Assembly (NCBI RefSeq): GCF_900698855.1
Contig: NZ_LR217698.1
Location: 496,001 to 560,000 of the forward strand
DNA from: Erwinia_E haradaeae_F
GTDB lineage: Bacteria > Pseudomonadota > Gammaproteobacteria > Enterobacterales > Enterobacteriaceae
Length of the DNA: 64,000 nucleotides
Reading direction: 5' to 3'
A program made the translations under genes and the position numbers. The notes under the pieces are model-generated. The model saw nothing but the letters and a program-made list of their open reading frames with translations. It had not been told where the DNA came from and did not search any database. Positions 52,001-63,120 of this stretch are shown in pieces. The first letter of the stretch is position 1; each line of letters begins with the position of its first letter.

Positions 52001-53392
52001 ATGTTAAAGATTTTTAACACCTTAACTCGCAGAAAAGAGATATTTAAACCTATACATCATGGTAAAGTGGGTATGTATGTATGTGGTATGACTGTTGATG
52101 GATCCTGTCATCTTGGACATGCTCGAACCTTTGTTGCTTTTGACATGATAGCACGCTATTTACGTTATATTGGATATCAACTAAACTATGTACGTAATAT
52201 CACTGATCTTGATGATAAAATCATTCAACGCTCCTTTCAAGATAGCAAGGATATTAAACATTTCACACAAAATTTAATTAATAAGATGCATCAAGATTTT
52301 TCTGCATTAAATATTTTACCACCTACTCATGAACCACGTGTAACACATCATATTAAAGAAATCATCGAACTAGTGCATAAACTGATTATATTGAAGTACG
52401 CCTATCTTGCAAAAAATGGTGATGTAATGTTTTCAATCAAAAAAGACTTGAAATATGGTCTTTTATCACGACAAGTTCCTATGAATCTACAAGCTGGTAT
52501 ACGAGTAAAATTAATCGATAATATAAAGCGTAATCCAATTGATTTTGTATTGTGGAAAGTTTCTAAAGATAATGAACCAAGTTGGCCATCTCCATGGGGT
52601 CCAGGACGTCCTGGATGGCATATAGAATGTTCTGCAATTAATTATACATATTTAGGAGATCACTTTGATATTCACGGAGGTGGATCAGATCTTATATTTC
52701 CACATCACGAAAATGAATTGGCACAGTCTACCTCTGCATATGACACTCCATATGTTAATTACTGGATTCATTCTGGCATCATGATTATTAATCGTGATAA
52801 AATGTCAAAATCATTAAATAATTTTCTTTCTGTACGCGATATATTAAAACGTTACGATGCAGAAACTATACGTTATTTTCTTATGTCTTCACACTATCGA
52901 AGTGAGTTGCATTACAATGAAGTTAATCTTCATCAAGCGCGCTTCTCTTTACAACGTTTATATATTGCATTACGTAATACAAATACTAGCAGTTATTTGG
53001 AAACAGATATAGAATTTGAGACTAAATTTCATCAGTTAATGAATGATGACTTCAATACTCCTGCAGCTTATTCAGTTCTATTTAATTTAGCTCGAGAAAT
53101 TAATTCTAATAAAATAAAAAATCCAATAAAAGCAAATAACTTAGCTACACGCCTGCGTATATTAGGTAATATTATTGGTTTATTAGAGCAAAAACCTGAA
53201 CACTTTTTAAAAAAAAGTAATACGGTATTTAGTAATAACACACTTTTAAAGGTTGAAGAGCTTGTTCAGGTTAGGATTGAAGCGCGTAAAAAGAAAGATT
53301 GGAATAAAGCTGATACTGCTAGAAAGTCTTTAAGTGAATTAGGCATCCTTTTAGAGGATGGCATAGAAGGTACTCAATGGAGGAGAAAATAA
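52001..53392 (+). CDS. cysS: cysteinyl-tRNA synthetase
   Basis: CysRS charges tRNA-Cys. The 463 residues (E. coli 461) include zinc ligand C28 in MYVCGMTVDG, the HIGH box variant HLGHAR, the zinc histidine pair in FPHHENELAQS and KMSKSLNNF. The C-terminal anticodon domain is complete, ending EDGIEGTQWRRK. It is divergent from lpxH-purEK, as in E. coli. The ribosome site is only a weak GGGAT. Confidence 0.97.
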   Translation: MLKIFNTLTRRKEIFKPIHHGKVGMYVCGMTVDGSCHLGHARTFVAFDMIARYLRYIGYQLNYVRNITDLDDKIIQRSFQDSKDIKHFTQNLINKMHQDFSALNILPPTHEPRVTHHIKEIIELVHKLIILKYAYLAKNGDVMFSIKKDLKYGLLSRQVPMNLQAGIRVKLIDNIKRNPIDFVLWKVSKDNEPSWPSPWGPGRPGWHIECSAINYTYLGDHFDIHGGGSDLIFPHHENELAQSTSAYDTPYVNYWIHSGIMIINRDKMSKSLNNFLSVRDILKRYDAETIRYFLMSSHYRSELHYNEVNLHQARFSLQRLYIALRNTNTSSYLETDIEFETKFHQLMNDDFNTPAAYSVLFNLAREINSNKIKNPIKANNLATRLRILGNIIGLLEQKPEHFLKKSNTVFSNNTLLKVEELVQVRIEARKKKDWNKADTARKSLSELGILLEDGIEGTQWRRK

Positions 53393-54443
53393 CTAGAAGT
53401 TGTACCATTAATTCTTTTTTTATAGATCTCTTTTCTATTTTCAGAAGAGCTAAAAATTAAAAAAGAACAAATTTTCTAAATATTTCTAGAAAATAAAATA
53501 TTTATTTTCTCATAATATCAGAAGGAAAATTTTTAATAATTTACATAATCAAATTAAACATAATAACCTATAAACATCTATATAATTTTGACTTTATATA
53601 CTAAGCTATATGAGTTTAGCTATCACCATAATTGATGCCTTGTATTTATATATTTACACAATGATTAGATGAAGATTAGTTTAGACATCACATTACTTAT
53701 CTTAAAAAAGATAAGATTTTATATCTTATACTGACAAGATAAAGATTATGATTATGTATGAAGTTAAAGTTATTGTAATCTAATATTTTATAAATCATTA
53801 ATACTATATGATATCGATCATATCAATGTAAGTAGCGCAACTCCTATACAGATAGGATTTCTCCATTTTTAACTTGTATAGCTATATAAGGGTATCAATG
53901 GAAAATTCAGTAAGTATTATTAACTAATTTTAATTAGTCTCTTTATAATGAGATTTTAAATCTAATAACACACTACAATCTATGTCTATGAATTTTTGTA
54001 TTTAAGATAGCTTCTTTTAGAAGTGCGCGCTTTACAAATCTATCGTCAGTGATATAACATAAAACTATACTGTACATTTGATATGTTGATACTATTGTTA
54101 ATAATCTTTTTATTAATAACATAATTTTTCATTTATCATTGAATTAATGCAGAATGGTAACATTATGAGGATCCTGTATTAGCTGTATAACCTTAAATAA
54201 ATTTTAAAATACTCTTTAATAAAAGAGATTGAAGAAAATAATTATAGAAATTCATCTTTTTATAGAAATTATTTCTTATGCCCATCAACCCATTTCTCAT
54301 AAGTCGATAAGAAGTTATAATTTTGTATAATATGTACTAAGGATATTCTGTAAATCTCATAAAATATATATAAAATACCCTATATCTATAGTAATGGTAT
54401 CAGAATGTATACCGAATAACTGATACGCTTCCTTTCCTATCTA
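53393..54443. other. non-coding spacer cysS-aspS
   Basis: About 1.05 kb between convergent genes. Homology to nudB, yebC or ruv genes (downstream of aspS in E. coli) is not recognisable. A 34-codon minus-strand ORF at 53973-54077 is not supported by any family I know. Confidence 0.55.
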
Positions 54444-56219
54444 TTATTGCACATCATTTAATTGTTGTAATCCTTCTAGTCCTAATTCACTTAATACCAC
54501 TGCATTAAGTGTTTGCGGAGACTCAGTCATCAGGCAAGACGCTGAAGTTGTTTTAGGAAATGCAATAACATCTCGTATATTATCCGAATCAGTTAATAAC
54601 ATAATTAATCGATCTAGTCCGAAAGCTAATCCAGCATGTGGAGGAGCACCAAACTTTAAAGCATCTAGAAAAAATCCAAATTTTTTATGTTGTTCTGCTA
54701 CAGACATCCCAAGTATATCAAATACTGTTTTCTGCATCTTTAAATTGTTAATACGCACAGAGCCACCACATATTTCATAACCATTTATTACCATATCATA
54801 TGAATCGGAAATCGCTGTTTCTGGTAGACGCCGTAATTCATCTGGCGATATATCTTTAGGAGAAGTAAATGGATGATGCATAGCCACAAAGCCCCCTTTC
54901 CCATCACTTTCAAACATTGGAAAGTCAATCAACCACAGAGGTGCCCAAGAAGCATAATTAGTAATTTTTAATTCAGACCCCAATCTTAGACGTAGTGGGC
55001 CCAAGATGTTAGAAACTTTTTCTTTAGTACTTGCAGATAAAAAAATAATATCTCCTAAAACCCCTTGAGTTTGCTGAATTATTTCTTTAAGAATCTGAGA
55101 AGGAATACATGAAACTAATGGACCAATAATTTTCAAGTCACTATTAGTATCTGGTATTAATTTTATCCAAGTAAGATCAGTTTTTTCTTGAATTGGAAGA
55201 GATTGAGAATAAGTCTTGATTTGTTTACGACTAATGCTAGATCCACCTGGAACGCGAAGTGCCGCTACACGACTCCCTTTTCTGTTAGAAAGTTCAGAGA
55301 AAATGTGATATTCAACTTTTTTAAGTAGATCAGAAATATCCACTAATTCTAAAGGATTACGTAAATCTGGTTTATCAGAACCATAGCGTTGGTGTGCCTC
55401 GGAAAAAGTCATAATAGGAAATTCACCTAAATCTATTGATTTAATATCGATCCACAAAGTACGTATGAGTTGCTCCATTATAATTCGAATTGTTTTTGAA
55501 TTCATAAATGAAACTTCTACATCAACTTGAGTAAATTCAGGCTGACGATCTGTACGAAGGTCTTCATCACGAAAACATTTGACAATTTGATAATAACGAT
55601 CAAATCCCGAGATCATTAATATTTGTTTAAATAGCTGAGGTGATTGCGGTAAGGCATAAAATTTACCAAAATGAATACGACTTGGAACTAAATAATTTCG
55701 AGCACCCTCGGGTGTAGATTGAGTTAATATCGGTGTTTCAATATCAATGAAACCCGAACCTTCCATGAATTTACGGATTAAACTAGTAACCTTAGCCCGG
55801 ATTTTCAATCGATTTGTCATGTTAGGACGACGTAAGTCAAGATAACGATACTTTAATCGTACCGCTTCGCTGTTTTCTTCATTAAGATTTAATGGAAGAG
55901 GTTCGGATTCGTTAAAAACAGTCAAGTCAGTGGCAAATACTTCAATATCACCGGTAATGATTCTATTATTTTTGTTTTTTTCATCACGATTCCGAACAAT
56001 GCCAGTGACTTTGATACAGAATTCATTACGCAATGTGGTGGCTATAAGAAAAATCTCTTGGTTAGTTAAATCAAAACATACTTGTACTAACCCCTCACGA
56101 TCACGCATATCAATAAAAATAAGACGACCAAGATTACGATAACTATGCACCCAACCACATAGTATAACTTTATGTCCTATATACGAACAATTAAGAGATC
56201 CACAATATTCAGTGCGCAT
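54444..56219 (-). CDS. aspS: aspartyl-tRNA synthetase
   Basis: AspRS is a class IIb synthetase that charges tRNA-Asp. The 591 residues (E. coli 590) have the OB-fold anticodon domain (about residues 1-105, GWVHSYRNLGRLIFIDMRDR), motif 2 FRDEDLRTDRQPEFTQ, the bacterial GAD insertion domain, and motif 3 GLAFGLDRLIMLL near the C-terminus. The bacterial-type length implies the discriminating enzyme. It is a single gene flanked by long spacers. Confidence 0.98.
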   Translation of the reverse strand: MRTEYCGSLNCSYIGHKVILCGWVHSYRNLGRLIFIDMRDREGLVQVCFDLTNQEIFLIATTLRNEFCIKVTGIVRNRDEKNKNNRIITGDIEVFATDLTVFNESEPLPLNLNEENSEAVRLKYRYLDLRRPNMTNRLKIRAKVTSLIRKFMEGSGFIDIETPILTQSTPEGARNYLVPSRIHFGKFYALPQSPQLFKQILMISGFDRYYQIVKCFRDEDLRTDRQPEFTQVDVEVSFMNSKTIRIIMEQLIRTLWIDIKSIDLGEFPIMTFSEAHQRYGSDKPDLRNPLELVDISDLLKKVEYHIFSELSNRKGSRVAALRVPGGSSISRKQIKTYSQSLPIQEKTDLTWIKLIPDTNSDLKIIGPLVSCIPSQILKEIIQQTQGVLGDIIFLSASTKEKVSNILGPLRLRLGSELKITNYASWAPLWLIDFPMFESDGKGGFVAMHHPFTSPKDISPDELRRLPETAISDSYDMVINGYEICGGSVRINNLKMQKTVFDILGMSVAEQHKKFGFFLDALKFGAPPHAGLAFGLDRLIMLLTDSDNIRDVIAFPKTTSASCLMTESPQTLNAVVLSELGLEGLQQLNDVQ

Positions 56220-57770
56220 AATAATATTCCTTGAGGATATAGGTTTTAAAAGTTTTATGGTTAAAGATATAGATTCTTAATCTTGGTCTTTTTAAGCACG
56301 CTTAAATAATTAGATATGATTTAAGATCATATATTTAGATATGATATCGTATATATAACTGGTTTTTCTATTCTAGAGGCATCGGTTATACTATACCTGG
56401 TAAGAATTAATAAATACTAATACCAATCAAAACAAGTTTATATGCTTGTTAATTACACCGATCATTTAAAAATATGATTTTATATGCTTGATGGTGAAAT
56501 ACAATCAATATAAAAAAACGAAAATATAGTAATTATTGATTACTGATATGTGACTAATGACATAGTGTTGTATGTTTAGATGCAATACTAAAAAGAGTTA
56601 TTAAAATGAATTTAATCTTAAGAATGATTAAAATCTAAATATATTGTAATGTTCCATTCTATTTTTTCATAGATATAAATCTAATTTTCTATAATTGAGC
56701 GTTTCAGGATATCTTCAGTATATACTTATAGTAGTAATCATATAGAGCATTTCTGACTACATATATCTATATAATAATACAAAATATAAAATATCCTTTT
56801 AATTTAAAAGATTTAAAACAAAGACTCTAATTGTTTCTTAGAGCAAAATTAAATTATCTGGTTTTATCTATAATAACAATAGATAATATTAATAATAGAT
56901 TCAAATTCTATTGCATAATATCCACATAAAATAGAAGTAAATTTAGTATATGTATTTATACTTTCTATATAAAACGATTTCAATCAATACTTGAATTAAC
57001 AAATTCAGACTAACTATGATTTAGATCAACTATTGAAATATAATCTTTTCATAATATAAGTAATGGATAAATTTTTATGCCGCTTCTTATCTGTGTATTA
57101 TCTAGTGATAGTCTAATGTCTGTATAAAAAACCATGTTATAAAATCTATCTTATTAATTAAGATTGATATCTGTCTTTAGTGAGGTTACGTTAAAACATA
57201 GAAAATAGTCTATCTTAATTTTTCTATTAAAATACAGTTATCTAAATATATTCATCACTTTATGGCGAGAAGTTCATTCAATACTATTACAAGTTTGTAT
57301 GTTAATTTAAAATTAAAATAATACTAAATAACATTAATTAGTCCTAATTATACATAGAACACAGTCTATTAATATATATCTCTGAATTAGTTTATTTTCT
57401 TATTCTCTTTTCTCATATTAAAAATAATTTTGAAAAAATACATTATCTAGATTTGAATAGCATTATGGCTTGATTATACAGGCCATCGACCATTAATCTA
57501 GAATTATGAATACAAACTATCATATGTAATAAACTATTTTTATAGTTTGACATATCGAATGAGATATTTTTCCTTTTATGGAAAAAGGAAAAGTTTGTGA
57601 TCTATCAAAATCATTGAAATAATTTGTACTAAATCTCAGTGACTCTCTTTAAATATAAAGAGAAACTTCTAAAGTGTTATTATAAAATAAGTAAAAATTT
57701 ATATTAATAATAACACATATATTTGTATTAATATAGATATTAGTGATTTATAAAATTATCTCTGCGTTGT
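56220..57770. other. non-coding spacer cysA-aspS
   Basis: About 1.55 kb with no gene. Hairpins: TTTAAGC/GCTTAAA at 56291-56306, near the aspS start; TTTTCCTTTT/AAAAGGAAAA at 57567-57592; and TCTCTTTA/TAAAGAGA at 57644-57663. The last two lie 107-204 bp past the cysA stop and may help end the cys operon transcript, but none has a clear T-tract on the minus strand. Confidence 0.55.
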
Positions 57771-58832
57771 TTATAAGGCTTGTTTTCCATGATATAAACG
57801 TGCATTCTGCAAACCAACAAATATACATTCACCCCGTTTAGGTGAGGATTCCACCTCTTTCATAACTACACTTAACGGTTCAGTTCTCCATGTGTTTGGT
57901 TCAAGAACTAATTGCCAATAGTGCCCACGTGGACTAACTTCTAATATGCGAGTTGGTAGAGGAGTTTTAAGAGTTTTATGACGACTAATATCTACTTCCC
58001 ATGGTCGTAAAAAAAGCTGAACCTTACCTTGATAGGTTGTGGTCTTAATAAGAGGCCACGAATATAGATCTACTTGAAACTGAGAGCCATCTATATTTCC
58101 TTCAATACAATTAACTTCACCTAAAAATTCTAGAACAAAGCGAGTTTTAGGATTACTCCATACTTGATCAGGTGTACCGACTTGCTCAATGTGACCTTGA
58201 CTCATAACTACTATGAGATCGGCGACTTCCATAGCTTCCTCTTGATCATGGGTAACAAATACACTAGTAAACTTTATTTCTTCGTGTAACTGGCGTAACC
58301 AACGACGTAATTCTTTACGCACTTGCGCATCTAGAGCTCCAAAGGGTTCATCTAGTAACAAGATTTGTGGCTCTACTGCAAGTGCACGAGCTAAAGCAAC
58401 ACGTTGTTTTTGTCCACCTGAGAGCTGAGATGGAAAGCGATTTGTTAAGTGACCTAGCTGTACCATATCTAAAAGTTCTGTAACTTTTTTTCGAATAGAA
58501 CTTGATGAAAGTCGCTTTCGTTTTGGTTGAACAGTTAATCCAAAAGCTATATTATCAAATACTGTCATATGACGAAATAGCGCATAATTTTGGAAAACAA
58601 AACCAACTTGTCGGTCACGTGCATGCACTCGACTAACATCTTGACCATGAAAACTTAAATAACCCGTATTCTGACTCTCGAGACCAGCAATAATGCGTAA
58701 TAGTGTCGTTTTTCCTGATCCAGAAGGACCTAATAACGCTACAAGCTCTCCAGAAGATATATCTAGAGATATATTATTCAGAACCTGTGTACAGCCAAAA
58801 AATTTATTTATATCACTAATTGTAATACTCAT
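57771..58832 (-). CDS. cysA: sulfate/thiosulfate ABC transporter ATPase
   Basis: CysA energises uptake of sulfate and thiosulfate by the CysTW channel. Walker A is GPSGSGKT (35-42), the signature LSGGQ (137-141), Walker B ILLLDE (157-162), with the H-loop in VTHDQEEAMEVAD. The C-terminal TOBE region (LFLRPWEVDISRH) is kept. At 353 residues it is slightly short of E. coli (365). The ribosome site is remarkable: GGGAG followed by a run of eight G residues abutting the ATG (58833-58840). It is the last gene of cysPTWA, 25 bp after cysW. Confidence 0.97.
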   Translation of the reverse strand: MSITISDINKFFGCTQVLNNISLDISSGELVALLGPSGSGKTTLLRIIAGLESQNTGYLSFHGQDVSRVHARDRQVGFVFQNYALFRHMTVFDNIAFGLTVQPKRKRLSSSSIRKKVTELLDMVQLGHLTNRFPSQLSGGQKQRVALARALAVEPQILLLDEPFGALDAQVRKELRRWLRQLHEEIKFTSVFVTHDQEEAMEVADLIVVMSQGHIEQVGTPDQVWSNPKTRFVLEFLGEVNCIEGNIDGSQFQVDLYSWPLIKTTTYQGKVQLFLRPWEVDISRHKTLKTPLPTRILEVSPRGHYWQLVLEPNTWRTEPLSVVMKEVESSPKRGECIFVGLQNARLYHGKQAL

Positions 58833-58840
58833 CCCCCCCC
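58833..58840 (-). promoter_or_regulatory. G8 tract in the cysA ribosome binding site
   Basis: Eight G residues on the minus strand directly before the cysA ATG, preceded by GGGAG. In so AT-rich a genome this is exceptional. Length changes would alter Shine-Dalgarno spacing and so cysA translation. Confidence 0.6.
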
Positions 58841-58857
58841 TCCCTAGTCATATATGA

Positions 58858-59700
58858 TCATCGATTTTTTAATTTCCATTGAAATACGTTTTTCAATAAA
58901 AGTGTTAATATTGCTATCATAGTTAATAATGCGGCAGCGCTAAAAGCACCAACGGTATTATAATCTTGATTTAATAATTCAACTTGCAATGGTATTGTAT
59001 AAGTTTCACCTCGAATTGATCCAGAGACTACTGATACAGCTCCAAATTCACCAATAGCTCGTGCTGTAGTTAAAACAACACCATAGAGCAATGCCCATCT
59101 AATGTTTGGTAAAGTTACATGATAGAACATCTGCCAACCACATGCCCCTAATAGTATCGCTGCTTCATCTTCATGTTTACCCTGGCTGAGCATAACTGGC
59201 ACTAATTCACGCACTACGAATGGACAAGTAATAAAAATAGTCACAAGCACCATGCCTTGCCACGAAAACATCAGTTGAATATTATGAACATCTAACCATC
59301 CTCCAACGGGACTATTCATACCCCAAAATAGCAAATACATTAAACCCGCTACTACTGGTGAAACAGAAAATGGAATATCAAATAACGTCAATATTAGTTG
59401 ACGACCAGGAAAGGAAAAACGTGTAACTAACCAAGCTAATAACGTTCCAAATACCACATTGACTGGTACGGAAATGCTTGCAATCAATAATGTTAAACTA
59501 ATAGCATGTAGCATATTAGAATCACTTAAATTTCTTAATGTTTCAGATAATCCTCCAGAGAAAGCAGTAAAAAAAATTGCTATCAACGGAACTGCTAATA
59601 AGAACAAAGAAATTACTATACCTGTACCTATCAGAATCCATTTCCATCCTTGAGAAATAGAAGAGCGTTTAGTGTGTAAGATTCCTATTACGTCTGACAT
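58858..59700 (-). CDS. cysW: sulfate/thiosulfate ABC permease CysW
   Basis: CysW is one of the two membrane subunits of the sulfate/thiosulfate importer. The 280 residues (E. coli 291) have about six hydrophobic helices and the cytoplasmic EAA loop (EDEAAILLGACGWQMF) that docks CysA. Strong identity to E. coli CysW is seen in DIPFSVSPVVAGLMYLLFWG and RAIGEFGAVSVVSGSIRG. The C-terminal tail is shorter than in E. coli. The start overlaps the cysT stop by one base (TAATG), implying translational coupling. Confidence 0.97.
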   Translation of the reverse strand: MSDVIGILHTKRSSISQGWKWILIGTGIVISLFLLAVPLIAIFFTAFSGGLSETLRNLSDSNMLHAISLTLLIASISVPVNVVFGTLLAWLVTRFSFPGRQLILTLFDIPFSVSPVVAGLMYLLFWGMNSPVGGWLDVHNIQLMFSWQGMVLVTIFITCPFVVRELVPVMLSQGKHEDEAAILLGACGWQMFYHVTLPNIRWALLYGVVLTTARAIGEFGAVSVVSGSIRGETYTIPLQVELLNQDYNTVGAFSAAALLTMIAILTLLLKNVFQWKLKNR

Positions 59701-60533
59701 TAATGTCCTCCAATCCGTTTTCCAAGCCGGTTCTGTAAGACGTTAGTTAAAGCTAAAAGGAATAGAGAGGTTACTAAAATTACTGAGGCAATAGCGCTAG
59801 ACGCTGGATAATCATATTCTTGCAGCCGTACAAAAATCATCAAAGATGTAACTTCAGTTTTCCATGCAATATTACCTGAAATAAAAATCACTGCACCAAA
59901 TTCCCCTAAACTACGGGTAAAAGAAAGCACAGTTCCTGCCAGAAGTGCTGGACCCAATTCTGGCAGAACCACGCGGTAAAAACTTTTTTTAGGAGAAGAT
60001 CCAAGTGTCTCAGCAGCTTCTTCATATTCTGGACCTAATTCTTCCAGGACCGGTTGTACAGTGCGTATTACAAAAGGCAAGCTAGTGAATGCCATTGCTA
60101 TAGAAATACCTAACCAAGTATAAGAAACTTTAATACCGAAACATGACAATAAATTACCATACCAACCATGAACAGAAAATAATTCAGTTAATATCAGGCC
60201 CGCCACGGCTGTAGGAAGCGCAAATGGTAGGTCTACAAAAACATCTAATAAATTACGACCCGGAAAATTATAACGTGTGAGAATCCAAGCCATTAGCATG
60301 CCAAAACAAGCGTTAAATATTGATGCAAGTCCGGCAGAAATAAACGTGACTTTATATGCAGTTAATACTTGTGGATTAGATATTACATCCCAATATTCTA
60401 CTAAAGTCATTTTTGAAAGTTGCATCAATAATGCACTAATAGGAAGCAACAAGATTAGACAGATGAAAAAAATACTGAAACCAAGGCTAATTCCAAACCC
60501 AGGTAGCACTCGTTTACTTGGTAATTCCCACAT
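59700..60533 (-). CDS. cysT: sulfate/thiosulfate ABC permease CysT (CysU)
   Basis: The second membrane subunit of the importer. The 277 residues equal E. coli CysU, with about six hydrophobic helices, the permease segment DLPFALPTAVAGLIL and the EAA loop EYEEAAETLGSSPKKSF. It begins 2 bp after cysP and overlaps cysW, so the operon is tightly coupled. All four subunits are intact, so the importer appears complete. Confidence 0.97.
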   Translation of the reverse strand: MWELPSKRVLPGFGISLGFSIFFICLILLLPISALLMQLSKMTLVEYWDVISNPQVLTAYKVTFISAGLASIFNACFGMLMAWILTRYNFPGRNLLDVFVDLPFALPTAVAGLILTELFSVHGWYGNLLSCFGIKVSYTWLGISIAMAFTSLPFVIRTVQPVLEELGPEYEEAAETLGSSPKKSFYRVVLPELGPALLAGTVLSFTRSLGEFGAVIFISGNIAWKTEVTSLMIFVRLQEYDYPASSAIASVILVTSLFLLALTNVLQNRLGKRIGGH

Positions 60534-60535
60534 AA

Positions 60536-61537
60536 TTACTCATGCCTCGTTGCTAAAAGCTTATCTAATTCACCACCGCTTGCAAAGTGTGTTTTAATAA
60601 TTTGATCCCAGCTACCAAAAACTTCTTCTAATTTGAGAAAATGAGTACAGGGAAACCGATTTTTATTCTTTTCCATTAACTTAGGATTGTTAACTCGATA
60701 GTAAAAACTAGTCATAATCTTTTGAGCATTTGGTGTATACAAGTATTCTAAATAGGATCTCGCTGCCTTTTCGGTATGATTTTGTCTTATATTTTTGTCA
60801 ACCCAAGTTACTGGAAAATGCGCAATGATATTAATAGATGGTAGAATTACCTGATATTCTTGTTTTGGATAACGATCCCGAATCGTATTGACTTCAGATT
60901 CAAAACTAATGAGTACATCGCCCATCTCGCTGTTAATAAATGTTGTTGTTGCACCACGACCTCCCGTATCAAACACTTCAACATTTTGCAGTAATTGTTT
61001 CATAAATTTTTCTATCTTTAAGTGATTATGTCCACTCAGTAGATCTAATGCGCTCCAAGCAGCTAGCCAAGTATAACGCCCATTACCCGATGTTTTAGGA
61101 TTAGAAAAAATTAATTTTACATCACTACGTACTAAATCACTCCAATTTTTTATGTGCTTAGGGTTTCCCTTTCGTACCAAAAATGCCATTGTAGAATAGA
61201 ATGGTGAACTATCGTTAGGTAAACGCTTTTGCCAATCAGATGGAATAAGTTGTCCTTTATCGTGCAAGATTTGTACGTCAGTGACTTGGTTATAAGTTAC
61301 GACATCTGCTTTAAGTCCTTGCAAGATAGATAATGCTTGTTTTGAGGAGCCCGCATGAGATTGTTTAATAATTAGCGTATCACCAGGATTATTTTTTTTC
61401 CATTGCTGCTCAAAAGGGGGGTTGAGAGCTGTAAAAAGTTCGCGTGAGACATCATATGAACTATTCAGTAAAGTAGTTGCCTCTACTCCACCACTTAAAA
61501 CTAATGAAAATATATAGGCTGCTATTTTTTTGGTCAT
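60536..61537 (-). CDS. cysP: periplasmic thiosulfate/sulfate-binding protein
   Basis: CysP captures thiosulfate and sulfate in the periplasm for CysTWA. The 333 residues begin with a signal peptide (MTKKIAAYIFSLVLSGGVEA, cleavage probably after A20), then NSSYDVSRELF, KQSHAGSSKQAL, VVTYNQVTDVQIL and TGGRGATTTF. The sequence is nearer to E. coli CysP than to Sbp, and its place at the head of cysPTWA agrees. An AGGAGG lies 16 bases before the ATG, longer than ideal, with no nearer start codon. I cannot place a CysB site. Confidence 0.96.
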   Translation of the reverse strand: MTKKIAAYIFSLVLSGGVEATTLLNSSYDVSRELFTALNPPFEQQWKKNNPGDTLIIKQSHAGSSKQALSILQGLKADVVTYNQVTDVQILHDKGQLIPSDWQKRLPNDSSPFYSTMAFLVRKGNPKHIKNWSDLVRSDVKLIFSNPKTSGNGRYTWLAAWSALDLLSGHNHLKIEKFMKQLLQNVEVFDTGGRGATTTFINSEMGDVLISFESEVNTIRDRYPKQEYQVILPSINIIAHFPVTWVDKNIRQNHTEKAARSYLEYLYTPNAQKIMTSFYYRVNNPKLMEKNKNRFPCTHFLKLEEVFGSWDQIIKTHFASGGELDKLLATRHE

Positions 61538-63120
61538 CGATTATTTTATTATGCCTCCTGAAAATAAAAACTACATATAGAAGAATTAATCAAATTTATT
61601 AACAACCTATATAAATAATGCAGAAATTTTATATATCATTTTGTTCTTCTCCATGAAAAACACTATAAGTGTTTATCATAGATTATTTATCTGTAATAAG
61701 AACAGAGCATAGATATATAAGTTCTTTCTCTAGGGTTAAAAGTCTAAACTTATAATCCGAAGATTTTTTTATTTTTTACCAACATCTCTTAAAAATTTAT
61801 TTTTACTAAAAAACTTTTCATCTGAGTTTATATTAGTATTTTACTATTGAATATTATACAAATGTAATTGATGTGATCATGTATCATTTTCCTTAGTTTT
61901 GCTCACTATATCATTGAGATATACTTATGTATTATACTATAACCATCGAATTCTTGATGTATATTTGGTATATATTAAATAATGAACTAGATTAAAAAGG
62001 GATATTAACCATTACATTCATTAATTCAAATATTTTACATAGTAAATTAGCTGGTTTTTCTTATACGTTTATTCTTTATTAAATCTTACTTGTTAGTTCT
62101 TCCATGACCAACGGTCAATCTAAAGTTTTTCGGAAAAAAGAGAAATCCATAGTTTTAAATCTATGCATAATTTAATAAATTTATAGTTTTTAGTTTTCAT
62201 TATAATTTTATATCTCAAAATGGATGATATAATTATCGAATGATATAGAATGTCTTTCTCTAAAGTCTAATGTTTGTCTTTAATATTAGATATAGTATGC
62301 CTTATTACCATCAAGGGAAATACTGTTAACACTGTAGTCTTTAATAACGGCATGAATACATAATTATAACAATATATACATGCTCTATTGTTTAGATGTA
62401 ACTACTTTGCTCATCCTATTCATATCAGTATATGCACTAAATAAATTGAAATAGAACATTTTATTCTTCTGACCTATCAGAAGATACGTGTCTTGATAGA
62501 TGTGGATCAGATCTCATCTAATTAAGCAACGTAACAGAATATTCTAGTAATACATAGAGATATCAGAGAAAAGTTTTGCCTTTTGCGTAACCTTTATTGC
62601 AAATTCAATCTGAAAGGATGACAAACTATCTTCATCCATGTATTTTGTATTATGCTGATATTAATCATAGATAATAAAAGAAAATAAAAGAATGCTGTTG
62701 TAGATTTTTTGTAGAATTATCCTAAAATTTTATAGATGAATGCAATCACAACAGAAATATAATAAATCTAAACAAATATTAACAAGTTAAGATTCTATAT
62801 CATGTAACAGTACGAATAATGATAGTTTTAGTTTATTTTAACCTAGCAGTTTTAGGATGAATTTTAATTACTAATTGTATAAGAATTGTATCGAAAAAAC
62901 AGATGAGATAAATTATATTGTTGCTCTCAAAATTCTTGACTATATTAGAACAAACATGCATATATGACAGATTCTATTTTTAGCTAAAAGTATTTTTTTA
63001 TATAACACGTATGCTGATAAAATTATGAGAAATAACTAGGATCCATGAATACTTGTATTCTATACCAATTATAGGCATATATTTATTTGCATCTGCATAA
63101 ACTGAGCATGGAACTACCTC
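61538..63120. other. non-coding spacer cysP-accB
   Basis: About 1.6 kb between divergent genes, where the aroQ gene that often precedes accB would be expected. No aroQ remnant is recognised. It holds a small hairpin (CTTCTGA/TCAGAAG, about 62467-62484) and presumably the cysP and accB promoters. Confidence 0.55.

Noticed and set aside
53973..54077. 34-codon minus-strand ORF downstream of aspS
   Set aside because: No ribosome site and no resemblance to nudB or yebC, which would be expected at this place.
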